A stretch of 64,000 bases of DNA from DAOTXR01 sp034435375 (GCA_034435375.1 DAOTXR010000037.1:116300-180299), one strand, 5' to 3'; shown: positions 43,056-52,133, counted from the first letter of the stretch. The notes: generated by a model not told the origin, from the letters alone. Numbers and translations are program-made.

Positions 43056-44504
43056 ATGGCTTTGCAAGTCTTTAACCGCCTGACCCGGCAGAAAGAACCG
43101 TTCACGCCGCTGGTTGAGGGACAGATACGGATGTACGTGTGCGGCCCAACAGTGTATGACCATGCCCACATTGGCCATGCCAAAACCTACATCTCATTCG
43201 ATATGGTCAACCGCTACTTCCGCTACCTCGGTTACCGGGTCCGCTACGTGCAGAACATCACTGACGTGGGTCACCTGCTCGACAGCGGCGAGGATCGCAT
43301 CCTGAAGAAAGCAGGCGCGCTCGCCGTAGAACCAATGGAGGTGGTCGAGTCCTACACACGCTCATATTTTGAGGACATGGACGCGCTGGGCGTGCTGCGC
43401 CCGGACATCTCGCCACGGGCCAGCGGCCATGTCCCGGAGCAGATCGCAATGACCCAGAGGCTGATCGACAAGGGTCATGCCTATGTCACTGAGCAGGGCG
43501 ACGTGTACTTCGACGTCCAGAGTTGGCCAGAGTACGGCAAGCTCTCTGGTCAGCGGGTGGAGGAACTGATCGGGGGAGTACGCATCGAAGTAGGCGAGGG
43601 CAAGCGCCACCCAGCCGATTTTGCTCTGTGGCGTCATGCTGAGCCGGAACACCTGATGCAGTGGGACAGCCCGTGGGGACGGGGCTTTCCTGGTTGGCAT
43701 ATTGAATGCTCGGCTATGTCGATGAAGTACCTGGGCGAGACGTTTGACATCCATGGCGGCGGCCTGGAGAACCGCTTCCCGCACAACGAGTGTGAGATCG
43801 CCCAGGCCGAAGCGTTGACTGGCAGACCGTTTGCCCGTTACTGGCTGCTGACCGGGTCGCTGACGGTGGACGGGGTCAAGATGAGCAAATCGCTGGGCAA
43901 TTTTGTCACCGTCAAGCAAGCGCTCAAAAGCTACCGCCCGGAGGCAATCCGTTTCTTCGTCCTGACCAGCCACTATGCCAACCCGGTAGATTACAGCGAA
44001 GCCGCACTGGAGTCGGCCCAGAAGGGTTGGGAGCGATTGATGGGAGCTGTACGCCTGGTGCGCCATATGCTGCACAGCGCACCTGACTCTGACGCTGCGG
44101 CGGGATTCCAGACCGTCCTCGACGAGACACGGGGGCGCTTTAGGGAGTCAATGGATGACGACTTCAACGCCCCGCTGGCTATTGGAGCATTACAGGAGCT
44201 TACCCGCGAGGTGAACACGCTGCTGAACAGCGGCGAAGAGGTGGGCCGTGCCGTGCTTCAGGCAATTGACGACCTGTACCGTGAGCTGGGCGGTCAGGTA
44301 CTGGGGCTGATCCCGGACGAGGAGAGAGGGACAGATGTAGACACCAGGCGGCAGGATGGGTTGATCCAACTGTTGATCGAACTGCGAGCCGAGGCGCGTC
44401 GGAACAAAAACTATGCCCTCGCCGATATGATCCGCATTCGGCTGGCCGATCTGGGGATCACCCTTGAGGATCGCTCGGACGGCACCGTATACAAGATCCA
44501 ATAA
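43056..44504 (+). CDS. cysS: Cysteinyl-tRNA synthetase
   Basis: A 482-residue class I synthetase. MYVCGPTVYDHAHIGHAKT carries the HIGH motif and the zinc Cys; KMSKSLGNFV is intact. The ATG at 43056 has AAGGA upstream. The frame extends to 42924, but the added 44 residues (Pro-rich, NEKADEG) are unlike CysS and unlikely to be translated. It ends at a hairpin. Confidence 0.95.
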   Translation: MALQVFNRLTRQKEPFTPLVEGQIRMYVCGPTVYDHAHIGHAKTYISFDMVNRYFRYLGYRVRYVQNITDVGHLLDSGEDRILKKAGALAVEPMEVVESYTRSYFEDMDALGVLRPDISPRASGHVPEQIAMTQRLIDKGHAYVTEQGDVYFDVQSWPEYGKLSGQRVEELIGGVRIEVGEGKRHPADFALWRHAEPEHLMQWDSPWGRGFPGWHIECSAMSMKYLGETFDIHGGGLENRFPHNECEIAQAEALTGRPFARYWLLTGSLTVDGVKMSKSLGNFVTVKQALKSYRPEAIRFFVLTSHYANPVDYSEAALESAQKGWERLMGAVRLVRHMLHSAPDSDAAAGFQTVLDETRGRFRESMDDDFNAPLAIGALQELTREVNTLLNSGEEVGRAVLQAIDDLYRELGGQVLGLIPDEERGTDVDTRRQDGLIQLLIELRAEARRNKNYALADMIRIRLADLGITLEDRSDGTVYKIQ

Positions 44505-44511
44505 ACTGTGC

Positions 44512-44531
44512 GGGCAAGCTGTTGCTTGCCC
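44512..44531 (+). terminator. Hairpin after cysS
   Basis: GGGCAAGC and GCTTGCCC form an 8-bp stem with loop TGTT, seven bases past the cysS stop. Only TTCGG follows, so it is a tentative terminator. Confidence 0.6.
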
Positions 44532-44558
44532 TTCGGATACGAGGCCCACAACGGTGAT

Positions 44559-44804
44559 ATGATCCGTGTAGATGGGCGCTGTCTGCCTTGCTATACTGCG
44601 ACGATCTCCTCCATCCTGTTTAACGTCACAGGCAGTCCCGTCATTGTACTGCCGCTGGCGCAGTCACAGGAGGGGTTGCCTCTCGGCGTGCAGGTCGTGG
44701 AGCACTGCTGGCGCGACATGGAACTGTTCAGTATCGCAGAAGGGCTGACAGAGATCACTGGCCCCCTCTACTGCCCTCAAGGAGTTTGGTCGAGACAAAA
44801 ATAG
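44559..44804 (+). pseudogene. Amidase C-terminal remnant
   Basis: About 80 residues read VDGRCLPCYTATISS, then FNVTGSPVIVLP, then GLPLGVQVVEHCWRDMELF, the C-terminal signature of amidase-signature-family enzymes. The Lys-Ser-Ser catalytic core of that family, about 350 residues upstream, is absent; upstream instead is the cysS hairpin. This is therefore the tail of a deleted amidase gene, ending 3 bases before the methyltransferase ATG. Confidence 0.75.
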
Positions 44805-44806
44805 AC

Positions 44807-45565
44807 ATGGACACGGAGTTTCTGTATGGACGCCGCTCGGTGTATGAGTGTCTGCGTGCTGAGAGACGCCAAGTGAGGCGCGTTGTCATAGCTGAGGGCG
44901 TCGAAGAGAGTGAGATCACACGCAACATCCGCGCCCAGGCCCAGTCGCGGGGAGTGCGTATCGAGACGGCCCGCCGAGACTGGCTCGATGCGCAGGCGCG
45001 TGGGGCCAATCACCAGGGGATCATGCTTGAGGCGGAACCCTATCCCTATGCCGAGCTGAGCAGCATACTCCAGGCTGCCCAGCAGCGCGGTGAACCGCCG
45101 CTTCTGCTGCTGCTTGACCTGATCCAGGATATACACAACGTTGGTACACTGCTGCGGACGGCGGAAGCAGTAGGCGTGCATGGTGTGATTCTGCAAGAGC
45201 GGCGTGCAGCGGGCATCACTCCGGCAGTCGTGAATGCCTCAGCGGGCGCGGTGGAGCACTTATGGGTCGCCCGGGTGACGAATCTGGTGCAGACAATGCA
45301 GCAACTCAAGATGGAGAACGTGTGGCTAGCCGGGCTGGACCTGAGCGAGGATGCTGTGCGGATCGATCAGGCCAGGCTGGATGGCGCCCTGGGGCTGGTA
45401 GTGGGCAGCGAGGGGAAGGGGCTGCGCCGCCTGGTGCACGAGGTGTGCGATTTCATCATCTGCCTGCCGATGCGCGGCCAGGTGAGCAGCCTGAACGCTG
45501 CGACGGCGGGGAGCATCGCGCTGTACGCGGCATGGCAAGCGCGAGGCTTCAGTCGGCAGGGCTGA
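44807..45565 (+). CDS. TrmH/RlmB-family RNA methyltransferase
   Basis: A 252-residue SPOUT methyltransferase. The N-terminal substrate-binding domain opens with FLYGRRSVYECLRA; the C-terminal trefoil-knot part has VGSEGKGLRRLV and LNAATAGSIALYAAW. RlmB makes 2'-O-methyl-G2251 in 23S rRNA; other family members modify tRNA or rRNA. The ATG at 44807 is preferred over TTG 44786, which would leave its GGAG one base away. It overlaps the convergent DUF3592-like gene by 17 bases. Confidence 0.9.
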   Translation: MDTEFLYGRRSVYECLRAERRQVRRVVIAEGVEESEITRNIRAQAQSRGVRIETARRDWLDAQARGANHQGIMLEAEPYPYAELSSILQAAQQRGEPPLLLLLDLIQDIHNVGTLLRTAEAVGVHGVILQERRAAGITPAVVNASAGAVEHLWVARVTNLVQTMQQLKMENVWLAGLDLSEDAVRIDQARLDGALGLVVGSEGKGLRRLVHEVCDFIICLPMRGQVSSLNAATAGSIALYAAWQARGFSRQG

Positions 45566-46064
45566 TCGGCCCTTGTGCTGTTCGGGCAGGCCAAACCGCT
45601 TGGATGGCAGAGAGGCCGAATCTGCCCATCGCATATGCCGTCCCTATCGCTGCTAGTCCCAAGCCAACCCGCCACCCCGCACTGCCTGGAAACGTCAGAC
45701 GGGGGTCAACAGCACTTCGAGATGAGTCCTCAGCGCTGAAGGTGATCCACACGGCTGAACCCTGTCCACCGATCTGTTCAAAGAAGCCTTTGGTCACCAC
45801 CTGCTCGCCAGTGCGCATCTGTCCTTGCATGTTGGGATAGGCATATCGCACCACGTAGGTTGTTACTTTGAACGGCAACAGGCGGTCGGTTCGCTGCTCG
45901 ATCAGTTTCTCCAGCACCACACCCTGAACCGTCAGCGTGCTGCTGGCCGCAAGTTGCGCTGGGACCTCGACGCGATGATAAGCCGTGTAGAATAGCCCTA
46001 GCGCCAGCACGATCGACCCCAATGCAAGTACAATCCCCGAAAAACCCAACAGCCATTGCTTCAC
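45549..46064 (-). CDS. DUF3592-like membrane protein
   Basis: A 171-residue protein with one N-terminal membrane helix and a C-terminal hydrophobic segment (~130-150). The central part, VQGVVLEKLIEQ and YVVRYAYPNMQG, resembles DUF3592 domains, which have no known function. Its last 17 bases overlap the convergent methyltransferase gene. Confidence 0.6.
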   Translation of the reverse strand: MKQWLLGFSGIVLALGSIVLALGLFYTAYHRVEVPAQLAASSTLTVQGVVLEKLIEQRTDRLLPFKVTTYVVRYAYPNMQGQMRTGEQVVTKGFFEQIGGQGSAVWITFSAEDSSRSAVDPRLTFPGSAGWRVGLGLAAIGTAYAMGRFGLSAIQAVWPARTAQGPISPAD

Positions 46065-46110
46065 ATCCTGAACTCCTCAGCCGCCGAGAGTGAAGTCAGT
46101 TGCAACTGGC

Positions 46111-46527
46111 CTATTCGCCCAGGACCTGCACAACCAGATGGCGCTGGCGTGCCCGCACGTCGAAGTCTATGTAGATGACCTGTTGCCAGGTACCCAGAGT
46201 CAGGTGGCTACCTGTGAAGGGAATAGTGAGGCTGGGACCGAGAAGAGCAGCTCGTACATGGCTGTGGCCGTTGCCATCGTGCCAGCGCTGGTTGTGCTGG
46301 TAGTCGCGGTTGGGGTTGACAATCTCATCGAAGAGGCGCTTGAGGTCGGCGAGAGCACCGCTTTCGTATTCGATGGTCGTCAGAGCGCTGGTTGAACTGG
46401 GGCAGAAAACGGTGACGATGCCATCCTTCAAACCGCTCTGGCGCACCAGTGCGCCTATCTCATCGGTAATGTTATGTATGTCTGCGTTGCCACGAGTGGT
46501 CAAGGCGATCTCTCTGGTCACCACCAT
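46111..46527 (-). CDS. YjbQ-family protein
   Basis: A 138-residue YjbQ (UPF0047) protein. ALTTIEYESG and DYQHNQRWHDGNGHSHVRAALLG are family signatures, with His and Asp residues around a likely metal site. Some members show thiamine-phosphate synthase activity, but the main role is unsettled. The ATG at 46527 has GGAG eight bases upstream; the frame also opens at 46581, overlapping ybaK by 4 bases. Confidence 0.88.
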   Translation of the reverse strand: MVVTREIALTTRGNADIHNITDEIGALVRQSGLKDGIVTVFCPSSTSALTTIEYESGALADLKRLFDEIVNPNRDYQHNQRWHDGNGHSHVRAALLGPSLTIPFTGSHLTLGTWQQVIYIDFDVRARQRHLVVQVLGE

Positions 46528-46577
46528 AATCCGATCTCCAAATGTCTGCAAGCGGCGCAGGCCATGCAGGTTGCGTG

Positions 46578-47072
46578 TCACCTGCGGCTGGCCTGGATGA
46601 GCGCCGCGCCAGTCACACGCAGCAGGTCATCGACATCCAGACGCAGGTTCAATCCACGTTGCCCGGCGCTGACGACAATATAGTCTAACAAAACAGCTTC
46701 TTCATCCAGATAAATAGCAAAACCCCTGTTGAGCAGCGCCAGCGCCGAGATACCGCCCACTTTGAGGCCGGTGATCCGTTCAGCCTCGTCGTGATGGGCC
46801 ATGCGCACCTTTTTCGCGCCGACTGCCTGGGCCGTCTGTTTGAGATCCAGCGTGTGGTGGGCAGCAAGCATGATCAGCATGGGCTTTGTGCCAGGCGTCT
46901 CATCCAACACTACCAGCGTCTTGTAAACGTTCTCCGCTGGCAACCCCGCATACTCGGCAACGCCCAATGCATCGTGGATCGTGTCGGGGAACTCGACAGT
47001 CTCGTATGGCACCCCCTGCCCTTCTAGGATGTGCATGGCGAGTGTCTTATCTCTGCGGGTCTTGCGGCTCAT
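46578..47072 (-). CDS. ybaK: YbaK/EbsC-type aminoacyl-tRNA deacylase
   Basis: A 164-residue editing-domain protein. The VYKTLVVLDE and KVRMAHHDEAERITGLKVGGISAL motifs match YbaK, which hydrolyses Cys-tRNA(Pro) made in error by ProRS. It follows the FGE-fold protein gene by 6 bases and no clear ribosome site is seen. Confidence 0.9.
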   Translation of the reverse strand: MSRKTRRDKTLAMHILEGQGVPYETVEFPDTIHDALGVAEYAGLPAENVYKTLVVLDETPGTKPMLIMLAAHHTLDLKQTAQAVGAKKVRMAHHDEAERITGLKVGGISALALLNRGFAIYLDEEAVLLDYIVVSAGQRGLNLRLDVDDLLRVTGAALIQASRR

Positions 47073-47078
47073 GGCTAA

Positions 47079-49046
47079 TCAGGGTTGAACTGCATTGGCC
47101 GAGATCGCACAACGGAATCCGACGCCAGGGCCATTGGCATCGGGGGTAAAGCGCGAGCGGATCGCACTGCGTAGAAGGTCACGAAGCCCCACTCCCCACG
47201 ACCCCCCACGCACCACGCGCTGAGTTCCTGTGGCAGGGCCAGTCGGGTTGGCTTCGGGGGAGGTAGCATAATAGGTCGCGCTGTACCAGTCAGCCACCCA
47301 CTCAGCGACATTGCCCGCCATGTCCGCCGCACGAACCGGACTGAAGCCTGTCGAGAACATGCCCACCGGCGAAGTCAACGGTACGCTGTCATTGAATGAG
47401 GGGTCTGCCCCGGCCACAGGACACCCGACATCACAGTAATTCAACCGTGAGGGATCCCACTCGTCACCCCAGGGATAGACGCGAGCATGACTGCCTTCGG
47501 CATCCCAGCGAGCCGCCATCTCCCATTCGGCCTCAGTGGGCAGGCGCGCCCCGCGCCAATGGCAATAGGTGTCAGCATCGTACCAACTGACGAAGACCAC
47601 CGGGTAAAGTTCATAACCAGGTGCATCATAGTACGGCACACCTTGCAGTTGTGTCGAGGCCGGGGGCGGGCAGGCTCCGGCACTGACACACGCCGCCCAC
47701 TGGTGGTTGGTCACCTCGTAGCGGTCGATGTAAAACGGGTCGAGACGTACAGTATGGACTGGGCCGTCATCGCTCTTGTACCCGGCGCCCATCGGAAAGC
47801 TGCCGCCCTGCACGAAGACCATCTCAGCGCCATTCAGATTGATGGTCCCCTGATCGTCAATCCTGGCCACAGCGGGAGTGAGAGTGGGGACAGGAACGGT
47901 CGGCGTGAAGGTGGGCGTAGGAGGAATAGGCGTCACGGTGGGTGTATTGGTGGGGGGAGGTGTAGGCGTCAGGGTGGGCAGCAAGGTGATGCGCACGGAG
48001 GGCGTCGGCGTCTCGGTGACTGGGGCCTGTGTCGGCTCGATCACTGCCCCGGACTCGGTCGGCAGGTCCAAGACGATCTGGGTAGGCGTCGGCGGCGGCG
48101 GTGTCAAACCGCCTCCCAGAGGCAGGACGACACTGGTCGATGGCGCTGCTGGAGTCAGAACCGAGGCGACGGCAGGCGGCAGGTTGTCTGTCGAATAGGC
48201 CCAGATGAACAGAGCCAGACCTCCGAGGACGATCACGATCCCGGCCACGGCACCGATCCACACCAAAATGGGTACCTGGCGACGACGACGACGCCGAACT
48301 GCCCTGCGAGCCGAGGGTTGAGGCATGCCGGAGGGCTTGGCAAGGCCATCCTGGATGGATGGGGCCTCATGTTTTGGAAAGGTAGACATTCCAACCTGGG
48401 TCTGTTCGACGGACTTCTTGCTTGGAGTGCTGAGCTGGAGTGTCTCCTTAGGAGGTCGCACCGACTCCAGCATCTGGCGCAGCTCTTCCTGCTGCTCCGG
48501 CGGGGGCGGCGAAGTCGGGGTATCCGCCGTATCGGGGGGTGGCTCCTGAAACGTCTCCGACAGCGGCTCGGGTGGCAGGGAGGGCATCTGAGGTGCCACG
48601 CGCGACACCATCTCAAACTGGTGTGTGTCATCCGGCGCCTTTTTCGCTACCTGCTCAATCATAGCCCGCTCTTCGGGTGAAAGCTCGGCCACCCTCGGCG
48701 CATGGAGAGAGGGCTGCTGGTCCGGCGACACTGGCTCAAGCTCTGATGCTACTGGTCCTGTAGACTCAGCGCCACGAGCAAAGAAAACACGCACAATCAC
48801 ACTGTCGTCAGCGTCTTCCTGGAGTGGCGAAACCGCGTCCGGAGCAGGCTGCGCTCTGGGTTGAGCGGGAGGCTGGGAGCTGCTCACAAGAGCACGGGGC
48901 AAGCCAGTCTTGGTATCGAACTCGCTGAAATCGGGAATGAACTCCTCGGCCCTGTCTGAGTGCGAGGCAGGCTGGCCTTTGTCTGGCCCGCCACTGTCGT
49001 CCATCCCAAAATCGGGGATGAAATCTCTGGATCGATCTTCAGCCAT
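47079..49046 (-). CDS. Membrane protein with FGE-like domain
   Basis: A 655-residue protein. The N-terminal ~260 residues are acidic, disordered-looking and repeat DFIPDFG/EFIPDFS phrases. A membrane helix lies at ~263-285 (VPILVWIGAVAGIVIVLGGL), preceded by a run of arginines. A Thr/Pro linker (~300-410) follows, then an FGE/SUMF1-type domain (~415-655) with NGAEMVFVQGGSFPMG and TEAEWEMAARW. The two active-site cysteines of true formylglycine-generating enzyme are missing: the loop after RGGSW (613-617) reads GVGLRDLLRSAIR. It is likely a binding or sensing domain outside the cell. Confidence 0.8.
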   Translation of the reverse strand: MAEDRSRDFIPDFGMDDSGGPDKGQPASHSDRAEEFIPDFSEFDTKTGLPRALVSSSQPPAQPRAQPAPDAVSPLQEDADDSVIVRVFFARGAESTGPVASELEPVSPDQQPSLHAPRVAELSPEERAMIEQVAKKAPDDTHQFEMVSRVAPQMPSLPPEPLSETFQEPPPDTADTPTSPPPPEQQEELRQMLESVRPPKETLQLSTPSKKSVEQTQVGMSTFPKHEAPSIQDGLAKPSGMPQPSARRAVRRRRRRQVPILVWIGAVAGIVIVLGGLALFIWAYSTDNLPPAVASVLTPAAPSTSVVLPLGGGLTPPPPTPTQIVLDLPTESGAVIEPTQAPVTETPTPSVRITLLPTLTPTPPPTNTPTVTPIPPTPTFTPTVPVPTLTPAVARIDDQGTINLNGAEMVFVQGGSFPMGAGYKSDDGPVHTVRLDPFYIDRYEVTNHQWAACVSAGACPPPASTQLQGVPYYDAPGYELYPVVFVSWYDADTYCHWRGARLPTEAEWEMAARWDAEGSHARVYPWGDEWDPSRLNYCDVGCPVAGADPSFNDSVPLTSPVGMFSTGFSPVRAADMAGNVAEWVADWYSATYYATSPEANPTGPATGTQRVVRGGSWGVGLRDLLRSAIRSRFTPDANGPGVGFRCAISANAVQP

Positions 49047-49067
49047 GACTCGTATCCCTCAGTAAGG

Positions 49068-50102
49068 TTACCTGCCCAACTCCACCGCCTGATCTTCCTT
49101 CCAGACTGGCAGCGAGAAGCTGCACCCGGACGGCTGTCCCGGCGTCTCGCTGAACCAGAGGCGTCCACCATGTCGAGCGATCACCTGCTCGACCACAGCC
49201 AGTGGCAGCATGTCGAACTGGTAGGGATGAAACGCACCGCTTACCGCTTCCGGGATCAAGTCCACCTGCACATAGCTCTGGCGGGCGCGCGCCTTGACGA
49301 TCAGCCGCTCCTGGCTCGTCAGCCGTGCGGCGGCTCCACTCAGGAGCGCACACAATGCTGTGTGCAGGTGCGAGGCGGAGGCGCTCACTGGCGGTAGATC
49401 GTCAGGCATCGCCAGCCGCAACCCAACCACCCCCTGGACTGCCTGATCGGAAAGCTCGCGCAGCGCGGCGCGGAGAGCTGCGGCCAGATCGATCGGGCGG
49501 CACACCCACCGCGCCGATTCCTCCGGATCGGTGCTGTAGAGACCAGCGAGCATCTCCCATAGCCATAGAGCACGCTTCACGCTGTCCCGGATGATGCGGG
49601 CCAGGTCTCGAAGCTCGAAAGTGCTCACCCAACCCTGGGTCAACTGGTGCAGCAGCGTGTCACAATAGCTTGACGCGAAGGATAACGGGCTGTTCATCTC
49701 GCCTATAACCGTCTGGGCGATGATCTCCGAGCGCCAGTGGATGCTCTCGCGCAACAACAGCACAGTCACAGGACCGTGCGGCCCAGCCAATGCCAGGGGC
49801 GTCACCTCTAGACGACCTTCTGCCGTGACGACCTGATAGCTGCGTTGGGCGGATGAAGCAGCCTGCCGACCGCGCAGTGCACGGCTCAGGGATGCGATGT
49901 CGAGACGGTCGGCCTGACATAGTGACAGGAAATCATCTTTGTCCAACCCCAGGACATCTTGTGGAGGATAGCCGATCAGGCGGGCAGCCTCGTTGTTGGC
50001 ATAGACTACAGCCTCTCGATCGTCAAAGACGATCACGCCCTGGTCCAGGTGATCGACTAACTGGCGCCAGAATTGGTCGTCAGGCAAACGTGATGCGCTC
50101 AT
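49068..50102 (-). CDS. PAS protein with degenerate histidine-kinase region
   Basis: A 344-residue protein with a PAS domain at ~10-120. A histidine-kinase-like part follows, but the H-box reads TVIGEMNSPLS, with Gly134 where the phosphorylated His should be. The N-box region ALLSGAAARLT lacks the Asn and no DxGxG motif is visible. Kinase activity is therefore unlikely. AGGGAG precedes the ATG. It ends 21 bases before the FGE-fold protein gene and is probably co-transcribed with it. Confidence 0.8.
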   Translation of the reverse strand: MSASRLPDDQFWRQLVDHLDQGVIVFDDREAVVYANNEAARLIGYPPQDVLGLDKDDFLSLCQADRLDIASLSRALRGRQAASSAQRSYQVVTAEGRLEVTPLALAGPHGPVTVLLLRESIHWRSEIIAQTVIGEMNSPLSFASSYCDTLLHQLTQGWVSTFELRDLARIIRDSVKRALWLWEMLAGLYSTDPEESARWVCRPIDLAAALRAALRELSDQAVQGVVGLRLAMPDDLPPVSASASHLHTALCALLSGAAARLTSQERLIVKARARQSYVQVDLIPEAVSGAFHPYQFDMLPLAVVEQVIARHGGRLWFSETPGQPSGCSFSLPVWKEDQAVELGR

Positions 50103-50262
50103 GTGCTCCCTGAGAAGGCTATTGGCCGTGAGTCAATGGTTCTCGCATCCCCATGATGATGACAAGACAGGCCACACTCTGGGGCCTATCATAGCACACC
50201 CTGGCGTACCGTGCCGCACAGCCCAAGCCCGCCTGTGACCTTTGAGCGTGCCGCCGGGTTGC

Positions 50263-50907
50263 CTACAGCAGGTCTTCAAGAGTAGTCTCCCCCAGATCAT
50301 GCCCATCGGCCTGAATGGAGCGCAGTTCGGCATTGATATGCCATTCCAGGTCGTCAAACAGATCTTCCTGAGCGGACTCCGGGATGTGGGCAACATGATC
50401 ACGCAGCGTGGCCAGGCAGGTGGTGTACAGAACGAGCGGATCGGCGGAAGCCAGCCTCTTCTCAAAGGCGTACTCCTGCTCACCCCATACAGCCCGGCGT
50501 CTGGCGAGCAGAACCTCAACTTCGGCGACCAGCATAGTTAGCATCGAGTCATCTGCCGAGACTTCTATGATGGGCACCGGTGAGGTCAGGGTACAGGTAG
50601 TCATCTCTAGGTTAGAGGTAATGTCCAGCTCGCCGCCAAACGTAAACACCTCGGCTACCTCATCCGTATGGGCACGGAGGATCACACGCCCTGCACGGGC
50701 GCGATACCTTCCTTGACGAGTCCAGGGATGGGTGATAGCAAGCGTCTCAACGTTGCCACTGGATGCAGCGATCCCCAGACGTACCTGCTTGGGGCTAAAG
50801 TGACGTTTGGCTGGCGCAGCGGTGATCCACACTTCTAACAAGCCTGCTCGCCCCTCGCGGTGCACATAATAGCCCCAAGCCACTTTGTCATGATCGTTGA
50901 ATTGCAT
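50263..50907 (-). CDS. Protein of unknown function
   Basis: A 214-residue protein with a beta-rich N-terminal half and an alpha-helical C-terminal half (repeated Glu and Leu). No membrane segment or signal is seen and no family is recognised. The ATG at 50907 starts MQFNDHDKVAWGYY; the frame also opens at 50961. It lies 160 bases upstream of the PAS gene on the same strand. Confidence 0.55.
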   Translation of the reverse strand: MQFNDHDKVAWGYYVHREGRAGLLEVWITAAPAKRHFSPKQVRLGIAASSGNVETLAITHPWTRQGRYRARAGRVILRAHTDEVAEVFTFGGELDITSNLEMTTCTLTSPVPIIEVSADDSMLTMLVAEVEVLLARRRAVWGEQEYAFEKRLASADPLVLYTTCLATLRDHVAHIPESAQEDLFDDLEWHINAELRSIQADGHDLGETTLEDLL

Positions 50908-51372
50908 GGAATGTCTCGCCCTCAGGGTAAGCACACTTGGATTGCGGGCTGCATGATCCATTGGACAGCAGCGTTTGCTTCAAAGCAGCACCCTCAGTGT
51001 ACACCCGAATCGTGCCTTGAGTAGTTTCTCCGAACCGCCGGAGGCATCGCCGTGAGAGATTAGGGGTTTTCTATGTACCTGCAGCTCTCCTGCCGCCGTA
51101 TGGTACAACAGAGGTATGGTCAACTCCAACAAAATCTGCATAATCACATTATAGTAAGGTATAATGCTCTAATAATTGGACATCGAAGCTCCAAATACTT
51201 GACCGTTCTGTTAGGTTTTTGTTATAATGCAAAAGCCGCTGTAATGAGGAACGCAGGGTAACTGATGGACAGATCAGAGCATCGCTGACGACTCTTCAGC
51301 CGTTGGTGTAGTGCATCATCAGATACCCCCTCACAGTTGTTGGTAGCCAGGGCCTGTAGTGGTAGCCATAGT
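50908..51372. other. AT-rich gap with promoters before yceD
   Basis: No gene is seen. Bases 51100-51240 are markedly AT-rich, with two TATAAT hexamers (51160-51165 and 51223-51228). The second belongs to the promoter at 51199. The rest looks like leader sequence. The upstream end (50908-51010) may hold the minus-strand promoter of the unknown gene. Confidence 0.5.
51199..51228 (+). promoter_or_regulatory. Promoter TTGACC-18-TATAAT
   Basis: A near-consensus promoter with an extended -10 (TG-T-TATAAT). The predicted RNA start is near 51235, roughly 135 nt before the yceD start used here. Confidence 0.7.
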
Positions 51373-51915
51373 GTGAAACACCCCACCATCCTAGATAGCC
51401 GTCTTCTTCGCCTGAATGTCGGTTTCCTCCTCAAGCAGGGAGCCGGATATAGCCGCGACTTTGTCTTTGATGTGCCACAACCACTGCGGGCAGAAGAGGT
51501 CATCATCCACCAGCTGCATGGTACGCTGCGCCTGACACGCACGCCACAGGGTATCCTGATCCAAGGTACATTGCACGCGCAGACTACGCTGGAATGTGTT
51601 CGCTGCTTGTCTCCATTTGAGTTTGAGTACGAGATGGTGCTGGCGGAGCTATTCACGCCTGCAATGACGCCTCCCTCTAATGGACTTGGCGAAGACAATC
51701 CCTACGTGATCGAGGAGACCGACTTCATTGACCTGACGCCTATTGTGCGTGAGGAGACCATTCTGGCTGCGCCGATCCAGGCCCTGTGCCGTGCTGACTG
51801 CAAGGGGCTGTGTCCTCAGTGTGGCCAGGATCTGAATCAGGGCATGTGCCGCTGCGATACCGACTACATCGACCCGCGCTTGGCTTCGCTGCGCGCGCTG
51901 TTGGAAGACGATTGA
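51373..51915 (+). CDS. yceD: YceD/DUF177-family protein
   Basis: A 180-residue protein of the YceD family, linked in many bacteria to 23S rRNA level or ribosome assembly. LNVGFLLKQGAGYSRDF near the start, CVRCLSPFE and the C-terminal CKGLCPQCGQDLNQG zinc motif are typical. The start is uncertain: GTG 51373 is used here, the frame opens at TTG 51337, and neither has a clear ribosome site. rpmF, which usually follows, is absent. Confidence 0.75.
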   Translation: MKHPTILDSRLLRLNVGFLLKQGAGYSRDFVFDVPQPLRAEEVIIHQLHGTLRLTRTPQGILIQGTLHAQTTLECVRCLSPFEFEYEMVLAELFTPAMTPPSNGLGEDNPYVIEETDFIDLTPIVREETILAAPIQALCRADCKGLCPQCGQDLNQGMCRCDTDYIDPRLASLRALLEDD

Positions 51916-51919
51916 CTTC

Positions 51920-51952
51920 GGTGCAACACCCTTCTTTGGTAGGTGTTGTACC
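51920..51952 (+). terminator. Hairpin after yceD
   Basis: GGTGCAACACC and GGTGTTGTACC form an 11-bp stem with one mismatch and an 11-nt loop, immediately after the yceD stop. There is no T-tract. Confidence 0.45.
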
Positions 51953-52037
51953 TTAGCAAAGTGAGTTCGTTGTCTGGGGCAACCGCTCTGTCGAGTCGCG
52001 AGACAGGGCGGAGACAACATCTGTGGTGAGGTTGAGT

Positions 52038-52065
52038 GTTTCGCCGAAAACATGTTCGGCCAAAC
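52038..52065. other. Inverted repeat before the sigma promoter
   Basis: GTTTCGCCGAA and TTCGGCCAAAC are near-exact reverse complements separated by 6 bases, just before the sigma-gene promoter at 52086. It might be an operator or a hairpin. Confidence 0.35.
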
Positions 52066-52085
52066 GCTTGGTTACTGGGGTGAGG

Positions 52086-52094
52086 TGTTATACA
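52086..52094 (+). promoter_or_regulatory. Extended -10 promoter for rpoD
   Basis: TG-T-TATACA is an extended -10. The nearest -35 is weak (TTGGTT at 15 bp). The predicted RNA start is near 52101, about 33 bases before the ATG. Confidence 0.45.
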
Positions 52095-52133
52095 TCGTCA
52101 AAAGTGATTAGTTCGTTGGAATGGAGACTGACG

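Noticed and set aside
47487..48680. A 397-codon plus-strand frame with long Gly/Arg/Gln-rich stretches
   Set aside because: It lies opposite the Thr/Pro linker and FGE domain of the minus gene; the low complexity mirrors the GC-rich linker and no family is seen.
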